Assembly: GCA_963666415.2 (NCBI GenBank) | Contig: CAXXPD010000002.1 | Span: 1,302,001 to 1,366,000 of the forward strand | DNA: 64,000 nt | Origin: Bin87 sp963666415 | GTDB taxonomy: Bacteria; Chloroflexota; Dehalococcoidia; Lucifugimonadales; UBA3495 | Direction of reading: 5' to 3' | Shown here: positions 1-9,630 of the stretch, piece after piece | How the letters are laid out: each line of letters begins with the position of its first letter | How positions within the stretch are numbered: position 1 is the stretch's first letter | Position numbers and translations under genes: made by a program | Notes under the pieces: model-generated | The model's input: the letters and a program-made list of their open reading frames with translations, nothing else | What the model was told of the DNA's origin: nothing | The model's database searches: none

Positions 1-3000
1 TCGTTGTCCATCTGCGCCGCAGTGCGGAACAGGTATGAGTCGTTGGTCATGTGGAACATCGTGTGGTAACGCACCGGCCACGCCCTTCGTTCTCCGCCGC
101 CCGACCGGTCCACCAGAACCGGGTGCTGCTCATAGATGCGGCGCGTGATCTCGGCATCTCGCCGAGTACGGAAGACCGGAGCGGTGCCAGTGTTGGGATT
201 CACCAGGTCGAAGTCCGCGGGGGCCAGCGTGAAACAGCGGTCCGGATCTTCAATGGTTTTGGAATCGTGCAAGAAGAAGGCGCACTCGGTCTCGTCAAAC
301 CGCCGCTCCTCACCGCCGAATATCAGGGCACAGAACTTGAAGGAAGCGTGAATGTCCTTGAAGAATATCTTCCGGTTCTCGAAGTCGTAAATACCACCCA
401 CCCGTCCGCTGGTGGAAACTGACTTGAAGAAGTTAGCGGCGGTTTTGTCGGCGTAGATGCCCGACGGCGTTAGCAGCCCCACGATACCGCTTGGGTTGAC
501 CAACCCCATGGCGCGTTCAACAAACAGCGAGTACAGGTTGATGTCGCCGCCGCGGAGCAGGGGATAGTGCCCGGACGCGCGGACCATATTGCCCAGGGCG
601 TCCGCCCGTTCCTTCGCCGCGTCGAACTCGGACGCCAGAGGAGACCCGCTGGCGCGCAACCGGTCTACGCCGCTTTTCCGGGCGGCGGCGGTCGGAGCGT
701 GGGCCAACTCTGGTGCGCGGGTGGCGAACCACTCCACCTCCTGCAGCTTGATCCGGTCCCAGGGCGGGTTGCCGATGACGGCGTCGAACCCACCCTGGGG
801 ATGCGCACTCTGCCAGCTGTGCCAGACGCCGGGGAACGCCGCTTCCCAGTACAGGAACCCTTCACGCTCCGCAACGGACCTGGCTTTATTCCAAAGGTCG
901 GTGAACGCTGACTCTGGGAGGCTCCCATCCGTAAACATTCCCTGAGCCAGCAGGCTGTATGCTTCGTCCGGCTGCTCAGCGAGGGTGTTAACCAGCTGCG
1001 ACTCGAAGGCTTGGCGCTCCCGCTGCTTCATGCCGGCAGTCAGCCAGCGCAAGCCGGTTAGGAGGTCCAGCAGGCTGCGGAGGTCCGCTGTAGTATCCTC
1101 TACTTCCTGGAACAGAGTGGCAGACTGCCGGACCTCCGCGATGTCGGCGTCGGGCATCTCCTCGATAAGCTCCATCCTGCCCGTGGCAGCTTCCGCTTCG
1201 GGTATGGCCAAACTGGCGAACAGACGACCCAGACGATTCAACTCCGCAGTGGCTTCCATCACCCGAAGGCCGATCAAGGAGTCGCCGCAACGCAGGTGGT
1301 GGTCGAGGAAGGACAGCGGCGCGCCGACGGTGAAGCTGTGCAGCCAGAGCGACACCTTAGCCAGTTCCACGGTCAGGGAGTTTTTGTCCGTCCCGTAGAT
1401 GCAGCGCTTGAGCACCATGCGCCGGATGATGGCCTGGTCAGTGAGTTTCGCCTGGTCCATCACCCAGTTCGCTGCCTGGGCCCGCTGGGCGATGTCCTGA
1501 CGGATTCCGGCCACCCGCTCCACGAGAGGCGATACGTAGTCGCCATCGAGCCACTCCGGGACCCCGGGCGCGTGCTCCACCATTTCGGCGATATAGTCCG
1601 ACAGAAAATCGACAGCGGTGACCAGGAAGTGGCCGCTGCCCATGGCCGGATCGAGCACCTTAAGGTCCAGTACCGCCTCGGCGGGGTCCAGCTGCAGCAA
1701 CTCGGTATAGCGCTCGGCTTTAGATCTGGGGTCGCCAGCCAACTCAGCCGACTTAGCCACGAAAGCCGCCAGTCGCTCCTCTGCCAAGGGCTTCAGGGTC
1801 CGGTCCACAATCAGATCGACCAGTTCCTGAGGCGTGAAGAAGCTGCCGCTGTCCTTGCGGGCGTAGCTGTTGGGGCGTGCGACGACGTTGCCATCGTCGT
1901 CCCAAACCGGTTCACGCTCCAGCAGACGCTCGTAGATGGAGCCCAACTGCTGGACCGACATATCTCGATAGTTGACGAAGCGCCGTCCCTCGGGTGTCTC
2001 GGTGTGGCTCAGGTCGTAGATTATCGGGGCAATCGCGGCATCGGGTAGACGGACATTGGCCAACAGCGGAGCGGCCGCGTCGTTGAACAGGCCACCGTTG
2101 TAGGGAGGCAGGCCGATGGCCGCGTCGCCCTGGTCGATGAGCTGGCCCAGTATCATCAGGTGGTCATAGTAGTTCGTCGCTCGAGCCGAGAACGCGGAGC
2201 CGTCTGCCATTCGGCGCGCAATGTCGTCGCGAACCTTCTTCCGAAGTCCGTAATCTTCATACCGGGAATCGTTGACCGGAAGCAAGCCCAGGTCCTCGGC
2301 GTAGAGCACGAAGAACAATCGATATAGCAGGATAAGCGCCGGCCCGCGGAGTTCCGCCAGCTCCAACTGCGTTTGCTCCGCCAGCGCCTGGACCAACCTC
2401 GGAAAAGCCCGTTCAAAAACCACGGCGGACAGATCCTGGGCCACCTGCTGTTCGTAACGCCGCCCCTCGGCCAGCGCCGTTTCCAGAAAGCTGACCGTGG
2501 CACCCTCCTGCGCTTCGAATGAGTCGCGGCGGAACAACAGGTAGAAGGTGCGGAGGCGGTCGGTATCGCCGGACTCCAATATCTCCCCGAGGTTGGCCTC
2601 AAAGTAGCCGGTGGCCCGGGGACGGGCACGGTAATCGTAGAGACGCCACACGCCGCCGTTGGTCAGAACCCCCCACCTGATGTGGCCCTCCGACACGACA
2701 TCGGCAGTCGTCAGATACCTGACTATCTGATCATGGGGCGTCGTGGCCCGGCGCCGCCCGTCCTGGCCGCGAGCGTCCAGGGGCAGACGTAACCGCTTGC
2801 TCTCTTCCACCACAACAGCATCGCGGTAACGCTCTTCCGCGCTGGCTCTAGTAATGGCCCGTTCCTTGGTGACACCATCAGGAAACAGCAGGAGATCCGG
2901 AATGTCTTCGCTTCGGGAAGCACCCTGCTGTGGCAGGTAATCGGTCCATCCCAGCAGTTCCAGAACCGGACGGATCAGTTCCTGCTCGGTTACTGCTTCA

Positions 3001-3155
3001 ACAGGGTCCTGAGCTTGCGACAAAGCGTGGTAACGCTGCCTGACTCCGTTCCGGAATGCCTCGAACTCCAACTCAGAAGCGACCGATGTGTGCCACTCAG
3101 GCGTAGCTTTGATGCCGTCGGAGAGGAAGTAGTCGGTGAGTAAGCTGTCAGCCAT
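1..3155 (-). CDS. Type IIG-like restriction-modification protein, Eco57I-type N6-adenine methyltransferase (3' end outside window)
   Basis: The minus-strand frame opens at ATG 3155 and stays open through the left edge, giving about 1050 visible residues. SAM-binding motif I is DPAMGSGHF at about residue 502. The amino-methyltransferase catalytic motif NPPW is at about residue 796, in the same frame. The N-terminal third contains VVVEESKRLRLP near residues 112-123, resembling the E-x-K part of a PD-(D/E)XK nuclease, followed by a region like the N-termini of combined restriction and modification enzymes. Inference: it methylates adenine in a specific DNA site and probably also cleaves unmodified DNA. 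The stop and most of the target-recognition region lie outside the window. A phage-defence methylase without its own nuclease (PglX-like) is an alternative. The gene is divergent from the lipoprotein gene at 3572. Confidence 0.85.
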   Translation of the reverse strand, partial: MADSLLTDYFLSDGIKATPEWHTSVASELEFEAFRNGVRQRYHALSQAQDPVEAVTEQELIRPVLELLGWTDYLPQQGASRSEDIPDLLLFPDGVTKERAITRASAEERYRDAVVVEESKRLRLPLDARGQDGRRRATTPHDQIVRYLTTADVVSEGHIRWGVLTNGGVWRLYDYRARPRATGYFEANLGEILESGDTDRLRTFYLLFRRDSFEAQEGATVSFLETALAEGRRYEQQVAQDLSAVVFERAFPRLVQALAEQTQLELAELRGPALILLYRLFFVLYAEDLGLLPVNDSRYEDYGLRKKVRDDIARRMADGSAFSARATNYYDHLMILGQLIDQGDAAIGLPPYNGGLFNDAAAPLLANVRLPDAAIAPIIYDLSHTETPEGRRFVNYRDMSVQQLGSIYERLLEREPVWDDDGNVVARPNSYARKDSGSFFTPQELVDLIVDRTLKPLAEERLAAFVAKSAELAGDPRSKAERYTELLQLDPAEAVLDLKVLDPAMGSGHFLVTAVDFLSDYIAEMVEHAPGVPEWLDGDYVSPLVERVAGIRQDIAQRAQAANWVMDQAKLTDQAIIRRMVLKRCIYGTDKNSLTVELAKVSLWLHSFTVGAPLSFLDHHLRCGDSLIGLRVMEATAELNRLGRLFASLAIPEAEAATGRMELIEEMPDADIAEVRQSATLFQEVEDTTADLRSLLDLLTGLRWLTAGMKQRERQAFESQLVNTLAEQPDEAYSLLAQGMFTDGSLPESAFTDLWNKARSVAEREGFLYWEAAFPGVWHSWQSAHPQGGFDAVIGNPPWDRIKLQEVEWFATRAPELAHAPTAAARKSGVDRLRASGSPLASEFDAAKERADALGNMVRASGHYPLLRGGDINLYSLFVERAMGLVNPSGIVGLLTPSGIYADKTAANFFKSVSTSGRVGGIYDFENRKIFFKDIHASFKFCALIFGGEERRFDETECAFFLHDSKTIEDPDRCFTLAPADFDLVNPNTGTAPVFRTRRDAEITRRIYEQHPVLVDRSGGGERRAWPVRYHTMFHMTNDSYLFRTAAQMDN

Positions 3156-3571
3156 GTTGAATCCTGTTCAACCCAATCAGGGAGGACTTGCAGGGAAACT
3201 ACAGTGTCGTTGTTCGAGCCTATCTTTGGGGTCATTTGTCGAGGGTAACACGCGTCAATCAGTTTCAGCCTTAGCGTTTTCAGAATTTGGACGACTCACA
3301 GTCATCCGAGACCCGAAACCGGCCTTCATAGCGCATCTTTCAGTCGGCGTTGACGACACAGACCCACCGTACGCCGGGAGTCAAAAGACCAATGCCTGCT
3401 GGAATTGATCGAGCCTTCTGAATACGTCTCGCGTGAACAACGCCGCAGAGGAACCAGGATTCTTGTTCCAGACCGCAAAGTAAGAGGATCGCGTTTCACT
3501 ACAATCAAAAAGTCCACCCTCCAGCCAACCTAACCGGTTCCCAAAACCCGGAGCCAAGGTGTCCCACTCCC
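3156..3571. other. Intergenic region between divergent genes
   Basis: This 416-base spacer lies between the methyltransferase start and the lipoprotein start. It holds only short ORFs on both strands without recognisable domains. A stretch near 3380-3530 reads as about 45 basic residues without a start codon and could be a gene relic. No promoter or hairpin stood out. Confidence 0.5.
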
Positions 3572-4192
3572 ATGAACCTCCTGTGCAAAATCGGCGTAGC
3601 TACAGTAGCAATCGCAGCCACCCTGACAATCCCGTGCAACTTCTTCGACGCCGAGGATGCCGCCAACACCACACCGTCTCCAACGCGAATAGAGCAGGCA
3701 ATACCCGCGATACAGGCTACCTCTCATATCTCCGACGTTCCATATCCGACGCTCCGCCTAGAGCCCGACAGACGGCCTGGTCAACCTCCACTCAGCTCAA
3801 CACCAACAGATCCCACGCCGCTCACAGAGGCAGACCAAACACTTACCGAGGACCAGCGTTGGTGCCAAGCCTGGGCCCTAGACAACTTTAGCCCTCTCGT
3901 TTACCTGGAGTTCGCCAAACTCGACCCAGCGAACATGGATGACTTTCAGCGCACTGTCTGGAGAGAGCGACTGGGTAGTTCAGGCACCAACACGAGCCAA
4001 CCCGGCTACATAGGGGGAAACAACAGGGCCAAGACCTGCAGGGTTTATTGGGCCGAACGCCTCAGCAAAGCAAACGCTCACAAACGCAACCGCCAGTACG
4101 AGGGTGATTGTCTCTTTAGCCCGAATCCACCGAAGCGATGTACGCTGGAGTTGACACTAGGGTTGATGGGCAAGGGAGGGCGAACAGGCTAG
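3572..4192 (+). CDS. Putative secreted lipoprotein, C-terminus replaced by IS1380 sequence
   Basis: The 206-residue product starts with MNLLCKIGV and a short hydrophobic segment ending in a lipobox-like TLTIPC (Cys22). This predicts export and lipid anchoring on the outside of the membrane. A Ser/Thr/Pro-rich linker follows to about residue 85, then a region with Trp and Cys residues (DQRWCQAW). The function is not recognised. From about residue 181 the reading frame enters the terminal inverted repeat of the adjacent IS1380 (element starts near 4115). The last 25 or so residues are therefore probably element-encoded and the original C-terminus is lost. It may be a truncated product rather than a functional gene. 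Confidence 0.5.
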   Translation: MNLLCKIGVATVAIAATLTIPCNFFDAEDAANTTPSPTRIEQAIPAIQATSHISDVPYPTLRLEPDRRPGQPPLSSTPTDPTPLTEADQTLTEDQRWCQAWALDNFSPLVYLEFAKLDPANMDDFQRTVWRERLGSSGTNTSQPGYIGGNNRAKTCRVYWAERLSKANAHKRNRQYEGDCLFSPNPPKRCTLELTLGLMGKGGRTG

Positions 4193-5837
4193 GCCAAGTT
4201 CCAATAGATGGGGATGAGGGCGGCGTGAAGTAGGCACCCAGACACGATGATGGCGGCCCGCAGTGGCCATGGCGGGCGTAATTCGAGATGCGGTGGGCAA
4301 GGAGTGCCCTTTACGGGCTGGGTTGGCGCGAGTTGGCGGGAACGGTCAGATGGCCGGATGGCGGGTCAGTGGCAGACGGCCGCCGTCAGGCTGGGAGTGG
4401 AATTGCTCGCAATCGAGCCAAGGCGCGACTGAACTGGTTTTTCCAGGGCCAGCGCTGGGGAAGATGCAAAGTGAGGCGGCGCGCCGAGCGGGTGAGCCGT
4501 CCGGCGAGGGAGAAGAAGCGTCGTCGGAGGGTCTTGGTGGTTACCAGTTGCTCACCCAGACCGATGCGCGCGGTCCAGCGGGCCAGGTTGTGCGCCATCA
4601 CCTGCACCGCCAGCCAGGCGCCGTTGGCGGCGAAGCGGCCTGAGGGGAGATGGTTGAGCCCGACGCCGTACTTGAGGTCTCGGATGGCGTTCTCGATCTC
4701 GGCGTGGCGCCGATGGTCGGCCTCCAGTTCCAGGGTGTCCCCGTCTCGGTCGGTGATGAAGCCGTGATAGCGGTAGCTGGCGAAGAGGGCCAGCTGGGAG
4801 CCGGGCGTGGGCTGCACCCGCCGGACGATGAGCCGCACCGGTGCGGCGTCGGGCTCATCCTGGAAGGGGGCGTAGGTGGTCTCCGCCACGTCGGCGGCGC
4901 CGTCCATCCAGTAGGGAATCGGCGTCCAGTCAGTCTCGGGTATGGCCTCGATGATATTCCGCAGGCGGGCTTGCTGGCGGACGGTGATGGAGTAGCGCAC
5001 ATCCATCTTGCGGCAGACGGCGACGATGGCGTGGGTGTAGAAGCCGCTGTCAGCCCGCACCGTGAGTTGTCCCCTGGCCCCAGCGTAGCGTACCCGCCCC
5101 ACCGTCTCGCGTAGAAAGTGAGCGGCGCCCCGAACGGTATTGGCGCGGCCCTTGCGCAGCCGAGCCATCAGCACGTCGCCGGTTCCGGCGGCCACGGCCA
5201 GCAGCGGGTGATAGCCTCGCTGGCCGGTGTAGCCGTGGTCGCGCGCCCCCTCCTTGGCCAGACCGTATGTCTCGCAGATGGTGGAGTCCAGGTCGATGGT
5301 CAACGGCCCGTCGCCGGGTCCGGCCCCAGCCGACCAGGCCCGGGCCAGCAGCTCCCGGCTGACCCGATCCAGTTGGCGGACCTGGCCCCACCGGAAACTG
5401 CGCAGGAAGGTCCCCAGGGTGGATGGCGCCTTGACTACGCAGCCGATGGCGCTAGCCGTCCCGCCGGTGCGCAGCACGTCGGCGTCGTCGATGCAGTCTC
5501 CTCCGGCCAGAGCAGAAGCCACCAGCGTCATCACCTTGTCGCCGGTGTTGGCTCGGCCGGGGGCGCGACCCAGGTCCAGGTGCCGGTCAACCAGTTCGGG
5601 CCGGCCCAGATGCCGGCCCAGCGTGGCTGGCAGGATCAGCCCAGCATTGGCCACCAGGCGGTGGTCGTCAAAGGCGATTTGGATGCGGTCGGGGTGGTCA
5701 TCTGCTAGCATCTTTTGGGTGCTCCTGGCCTGGGGACGGTTTCCTGTTTCAAAAGCCATTATCCCAGATGCACAGGAGCACTTTCTTACCCCTTCAGCAC
5801 ACCGCGACACTCATCTTTTCGGTGGATTGGGGGTAAA
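4115..5837 (-). mobile_element. IS1380-family insertion sequence
   Basis: A single transposase gene is bracketed by imperfect inverted ends. The left end reads TTTAGCCCGAATCCACCGAA (4115-4134). The right end read inward from 5837 is TTTACCCCCAATCCACCGAA. The resulting 1.72 kb size fits the family. No clear direct target duplication was seen. The same terminal sequence recurs alone at about 41887-41915, the relic of another copy. Confidence 0.6.
4386..5711 (-). CDS. IS1380-family transposase
   Basis: This protein of about 441 residues is read from ATG 5711; the frame is open further upstream, but MLADDHPDR is the usual kind of family start. Typical IS1380 features are visible: the DDE catalytic segment around LTIDLDSTICETYGL with the first Asp, a central VRADSGFYTHAI block, and a C-terminal block with HAEIENAIRDLKYGVGL carrying the catalytic Glu. 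It catalyses cut-and-paste movement of its own element. Length is normal for the family and no frameshift is seen, so it may be active. A short diverged piece of a related transposase gene is present at about 16183-16236. Confidence 0.85.
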   Translation of the reverse strand: MLADDHPDRIQIAFDDHRLVANAGLILPATLGRHLGRPELVDRHLDLGRAPGRANTGDKVMTLVASALAGGDCIDDADVLRTGGTASAIGCVVKAPSTLGTFLRSFRWGQVRQLDRVSRELLARAWSAGAGPGDGPLTIDLDSTICETYGLAKEGARDHGYTGQRGYHPLLAVAAGTGDVLMARLRKGRANTVRGAAHFLRETVGRVRYAGARGQLTVRADSGFYTHAIVAVCRKMDVRYSITVRQQARLRNIIEAIPETDWTPIPYWMDGAADVAETTYAPFQDEPDAAPVRLIVRRVQPTPGSQLALFASYRYHGFITDRDGDTLELEADHRRHAEIENAIRDLKYGVGLNHLPSGRFAANGAWLAVQVMAHNLARWTARIGLGEQLVTTKTLRRRFFSLAGRLTRSARRLTLHLPQRWPWKNQFSRALARLRAIPLPA

Positions 5838-6389
5838 GCGTGCTCATCCGCGGGACTTCAAGGCACGTACGCAGGAGACTCCCCCCAAGGCCGGCGTGAT
5901 CCTTGACCTGCTTCAATTCGGCTTCAGCCTATCCCAAGTAGCATATTCCGGCGGCTGGGCCACTCAACGCAAGGCCGCCCGCTTCATCTGCTCAATCGCC
6001 GGCGGAAGAGAACTCCTCGCACAGCTGTTGTCCCAAAATCAGGGCGACACCAAACCGATATGCTCCCCCGAACGCTGCACTCACGACGACAAGAAAAACG
6101 CCTTCTTCATGTCCGGAGTACCAAGTCCTTTCTGCTGCGGGAGAGGCCAGCAGCGAAGCTGTCAGTAGCTACTCCGCACAACCCCAGTCCCAAACCTACC
6201 CTGGTCGCCCTCGCCGCCGGCCAATGGCACGGGCATTCCACAGGGACCCGGTCCGAGTAAAGCCAGTGGCCACAGCCGGCGGCACACTCGACTTGGACAA
6301 CGTCGTCCAACACCATCCCCGCGGTCAACAGGGTGGCCAGCGGATGCCGGCAGGGGCCGTGGCCATGGGGCAGGCCATCGGTCTAGTCC
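5838..6389. other. Region between IS1380 and helicase remnant, no convincing gene
   Basis: The plus strand is open in one frame to 6168 (it includes GVILDLLQFGFSLSQVAYSGG), but this has no credible start and matches nothing I recognise. It could be a gene tail cut by the IS1380 insertion. The remainder up to about 6390 does not align with the helicase remnant that follows. Confidence 0.4.
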
Positions 6390-7063
6390 GCGAGCCGGTT
6401 AGAGATGATGCGCGGCGCCGTGGGAGGCGTGAGATACGCCGCCAACAACGGGGATTGCTCTTGCTCACCGCCCACCGCGCCAAGGGCCTGGAGTTCGATC
6501 ATGTGGTGGTGCTGAACGGCGGCTGGAATCGCGTTGAGCAGGCTGAGGACACGGACGCCCCTCGACGGCTCTATTACGTGGCCATGACCCGGGCCAAGCA
6601 AACCCTCACCCTGGCTCACCTGCCGGGAACAAATCCGTTCCTGGATGCACTACGCGACGTTCCTGCGGTCTGGCGCGACGCACCGTTGAACCTTCCGGAG
6701 ACGCCACCAGTGGTCTTCCGGCGGTACCGGCGGCTCAGCCTGCGTAACGTGTTCCTGAGCTTCGCCGGGTACAGGGACCCGACCCATCCGGTGCATCAGG
6801 CCATTGCGGCGCTCAAACCCGGCGACCGTCTGCAGGCAAGGATGGATGCCGACCGCTGGGAACTTCTGGACGACAACGGGATGGTGGTGGGCCAGCTCGC
6901 CCGCGGCTTCAGTGCCCGGCCTGGCGCGGCCAAAGCCCACGCCAATGTTCTGGCCATCGTCTCCTGGGATAAGGAACGTTCGGAGCCCGAGTACCGGCAG
7001 GGACTGCGCAGCGATGCTTGGGAAGTTGTGGTGCCGGATCTGGTGTTTGCACCTCAGCCTTGA
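6390..7063 (+). pseudogene. C-terminal remnant of a UvrD/RecQ-type helicase
   Basis: About 220 residues match the last part of superfamily 1 helicases. LLLTAHRAKGLEFDHVVVL is motif V-like and YYVAMTRAKQTL is motif VI-like, as in UvrD C-terminal domains, including those fused to large RecQ-like proteins. The P-loop, DEAD-like motif and all other N-terminal parts are missing. The apparent upstream start at 6224 leads through sequence without homology to the family. It is a dead fragment that ends 260 bases before the GTPase gene, so a longer helicase-GTPase-kinase locus may once have existed. Confidence 0.65.
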
Positions 7064-7218
7064 CGCTACTCCCCGGCATTGAACCGGTGAGCAATCGTGG
7101 GCAAAGATCTGCAGGATCTCCGCACCGCTGGCCACGCGACGCGCCAGTTGGCCGAAGGCATTGATACGCATGACGTTTGATGATTGGATGTGTTGTTCTG
7201 CGTTGTTCCTGATAACTA

Positions 7219-7253
7219 TTGACAGGGCTTATCCGATGCTGTAATCTCTGTCA
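7219..7253 (+). promoter_or_regulatory. Candidate sigma70-type promoter for the GTPase-kinase pair
   Basis: TTGACA at 7219-7224 is followed by TGTAAT at 7240-7245 (15-base spacer) or TAATCT at 7242-7247 (17-base spacer), 80 bases before the GTPase start. TGACAG at 7220 and CTGTCA at 7248 form an inverted repeat that brackets the -10 region and could be an operator. This is pattern reading only. Confidence 0.4.
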
Positions 7254-7324
7254 GAACAACGGCGAACAACTCACTTATCGACTTATAACAAACGCGAAAC
7301 ACGGCGCCGTCTCCGGGAGAAATA

Positions 7325-9628
7325 ATGACGACCAGAAGTTACCGGGCAACCAGAACCCGATCCAACAGCCGGCCCGGCTGGAGCGTGACGTTCAGTCATC
7401 CGCTCCGCACCGATGCTCGCGGCAAGCTGGGATTGAAGGTGCGTCGAGGGCTTGGCACAGCCGATCCTGACGAAGCGCAACGGCTGGTGGACCAACTGAA
7501 TGAGTTACTGGCGGATCAGTCATGGTGGAGTCTCGACCGCCTTGGCGACGCTGGTCGGCATTTCAACAGTAACGTCGTTGCCGCTTTCTTTGACGGAATA
7601 GAGGTTGGAAAAATCGACCCTCGCCATCTGCGCGAGGAGGTCATGCAGCTACCAACCCGTGACCAGGGATACGCCAGGATAATGCTGGTCGGTTCGACCG
7701 GCGCAGGTAAAACCACACTACTGCGGCAGCTGATCGGTTCCGACCACAAACGAGACCGATTCCCCTCTACTTCTACCGCCAAAACAACAACGGCCGAAAT
7801 CGAGATCGTGTCGGATCCTCGGGCAGAATACTACGACGCGGTGATCACATTTAAACCTGAGCACGAAGTCCGGTGCGCTGTAGACGAATGCTTGGAGGAC
7901 GCCTGCGTCGCCGTGATTCGGGGACAAGATAACGCAGGGGTGGCTAGCGCCTTGCTTGAACATCGTGAACAGAGATTCAGGCTCTCCTACATCCTAGGTG
8001 GCTGGCAGCAAACGGGTCCGCAAGAAGGCTTAACCAGCCTGTTCGGCGATGATGAGACCGATGACGATACCTTGCCGGAGGAAGAGACGGTCGCAGGGGA
8101 GGAGTTGGACATCAACAACCGCCGCCTGGTCGAGTACGTGGCCCAGATCAGGCAGATTGTGGAAGCGACAAAAGAGCAATTGGCGCCAGAACATGGAGCC
8201 TACGAAGAGAATAGGAACATGTACCGGCGGCAGGAGTGGCTGGAGATGTTCACGGATCGCCTCTACGAGAACGAAGAATTTGTGGAGTTGTCGTTTGGCA
8301 TCATGGATATCATCCAAAGCCGCTCTGGGACCATCGATGCGGGGAACTTTGAGTACACCCCGACTGGGTGGCCGATACGATGGCAATTCCGAAAACCTCA
8401 GGCTGAACGTGGCGCCTTCCTTCAACAGGTTCGGTGGTTTACCGGCAATCACGGCAACCAGTTCGGCAAGCTGCTTACCCCTCTGGTTGACGGCATCCGC
8501 GCAAAAGGTCCGTTTGTGCCCTCCTCCGACCAGTTGCGGGACCCGGAAAGACAGCTGGTGTTCCTGGATGGCGAGGGTCTGGGGCACTCCGCAAGAGAAG
8601 CAAACAGCATATCCACCAAAGTGACTGAGAGGTTTCGGGACGTGGAAATGATCTTGCTGGTGGACAATGCGGAGTCCCCGATGCAAGCCGCACCGCTGGA
8701 GTTGCTCCGGTCTGCCGGCAGCAGCGGGCACGGGCGTAAGGTTGCCGTCGCTTTCACCCACTTCGACCAAGTTAAAGGGGACAACCTCCTTACCGACGAA
8801 CAGAAGGTCAACCACGTTCGCGCTTCAATGGGCAATGCAGTGCTAAGCTTGCGCGACTCGCTGGGCGCACCTGTGGCAGGGGTGTTGGAACGTCAACTGG
8901 AAGGTGGGAATTTCTATCTGGGCGGACTGGACAGACCCACCGACAGAATTTCACAGGGGTTCGTTGACCAGCTTCGCGGGTTGCTGGACCGGATGCAGGA
9001 GTCAGCCGAACCGATTGAACCGGTGGCAGCTGCGCCCATATACAGCATCTCTCGGTTGGAACTCGTCCTGCGGGATGCCACCGATGGGTTCAAAAATCCT
9101 TGGAAGGGTAGACTGGGCTTGAACTATTACGAAGGTCCCCGAGAACACTGGGCTCGTGTGAAAGCGCTGTGCCGGCGCATCGCCAACTGGTGGGACAACG
9201 AATATAACGGCCTGCGCCCAGTTGCCGACCTGGTCCGAGAGTTACAGGTCTGCATCTCCCTGTGGCTCAATAATCCTGCCGGTTGGACCAGTTATCCCAA
9301 GGATGACAACGAACGTGAAACGGCGATCAGCAAAATAAGCCAGCAGGTGTTCGATGAGATTCACAAGTTGGCGGAACAGCGTCTGATTACCAGTCAGCGG
9401 ACAGGATGGCAGACCGCTTTTGGGTTCAGTGGAAGAGGGTCCAGCCGCGACCGAGCGGTCCGCATGATACGAATTTACGATGAGGCAGCTCCGTCCATAT
9501 CATCTGCCATGGATGTGCGCAACCAAGAGTTCTTGGACGAAGTAATCCAAATGGTCCGGGTCGCGGTTGAGGAGAATGGCGGTGCAATAGAAGGAGTGAA
9601 AGACCGTGACGTCATAGGCGTGGCCTGA
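7325..9628 (+). CDS. Large P-loop GTPase-like protein with N-terminal arm-type domain
   Basis: This 767-residue protein has a clear P-loop GSTGAGKTT (residues 123-131). A Thr-rich switch-like segment STSTAKTTTAEIEI (148-161) follows. LVFLDGEGLGH near residues 411-421 fits a G3 motif, and THFD near 477 fits a G4-like motif, so dynamin-like or septin-like GTPase folding is plausible. Residues 18-70 (GWSVTFSHP...RRGLGT...WW) resemble the small arm DNA-binding domains at the N-terminus of tyrosine integrases, which is unusual for a GTPase. The C-terminal half is mostly helical. Its stop is followed after 2 bases by a Ser/Thr kinase start, so the two are almost certainly co-expressed. The function is unknown; a stress- or phage-sensing GTPase regulated by the kinase is an inference. 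Confidence 0.8.
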   Translation: MTTRSYRATRTRSNSRPGWSVTFSHPLRTDARGKLGLKVRRGLGTADPDEAQRLVDQLNELLADQSWWSLDRLGDAGRHFNSNVVAAFFDGIEVGKIDPRHLREEVMQLPTRDQGYARIMLVGSTGAGKTTLLRQLIGSDHKRDRFPSTSTAKTTTAEIEIVSDPRAEYYDAVITFKPEHEVRCAVDECLEDACVAVIRGQDNAGVASALLEHREQRFRLSYILGGWQQTGPQEGLTSLFGDDETDDDTLPEEETVAGEELDINNRRLVEYVAQIRQIVEATKEQLAPEHGAYEENRNMYRRQEWLEMFTDRLYENEEFVELSFGIMDIIQSRSGTIDAGNFEYTPTGWPIRWQFRKPQAERGAFLQQVRWFTGNHGNQFGKLLTPLVDGIRAKGPFVPSSDQLRDPERQLVFLDGEGLGHSAREANSISTKVTERFRDVEMILLVDNAESPMQAAPLELLRSAGSSGHGRKVAVAFTHFDQVKGDNLLTDEQKVNHVRASMGNAVLSLRDSLGAPVAGVLERQLEGGNFYLGGLDRPTDRISQGFVDQLRGLLDRMQESAEPIEPVAAAPIYSISRLELVLRDATDGFKNPWKGRLGLNYYEGPREHWARVKALCRRIANWWDNEYNGLRPVADLVRELQVCISLWLNNPAGWTSYPKDDNERETAISKISQQVFDEIHKLAEQRLITSQRTGWQTAFGFSGRGSSRDRAVRMIRIYDEAAPSISSAMDVRNQEFLDEVIQMVRVAVEENGGAIEGVKDRDVIGVA

Positions 9629-9630
9629 TC

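Noticed and set aside
1296..2048. 250-codon plus-strand ORF
   Set aside because: It lies antisense to the methyltransferase, whose catalytic motifs are in frame on the minus strand; the ORF has no recognisable domain.
5254..6168. 304-codon plus-strand ORF over the IS1380 end
   Set aside because: The first half is antisense to the transposase; only the downstream half is outside it and has no start or known domain.
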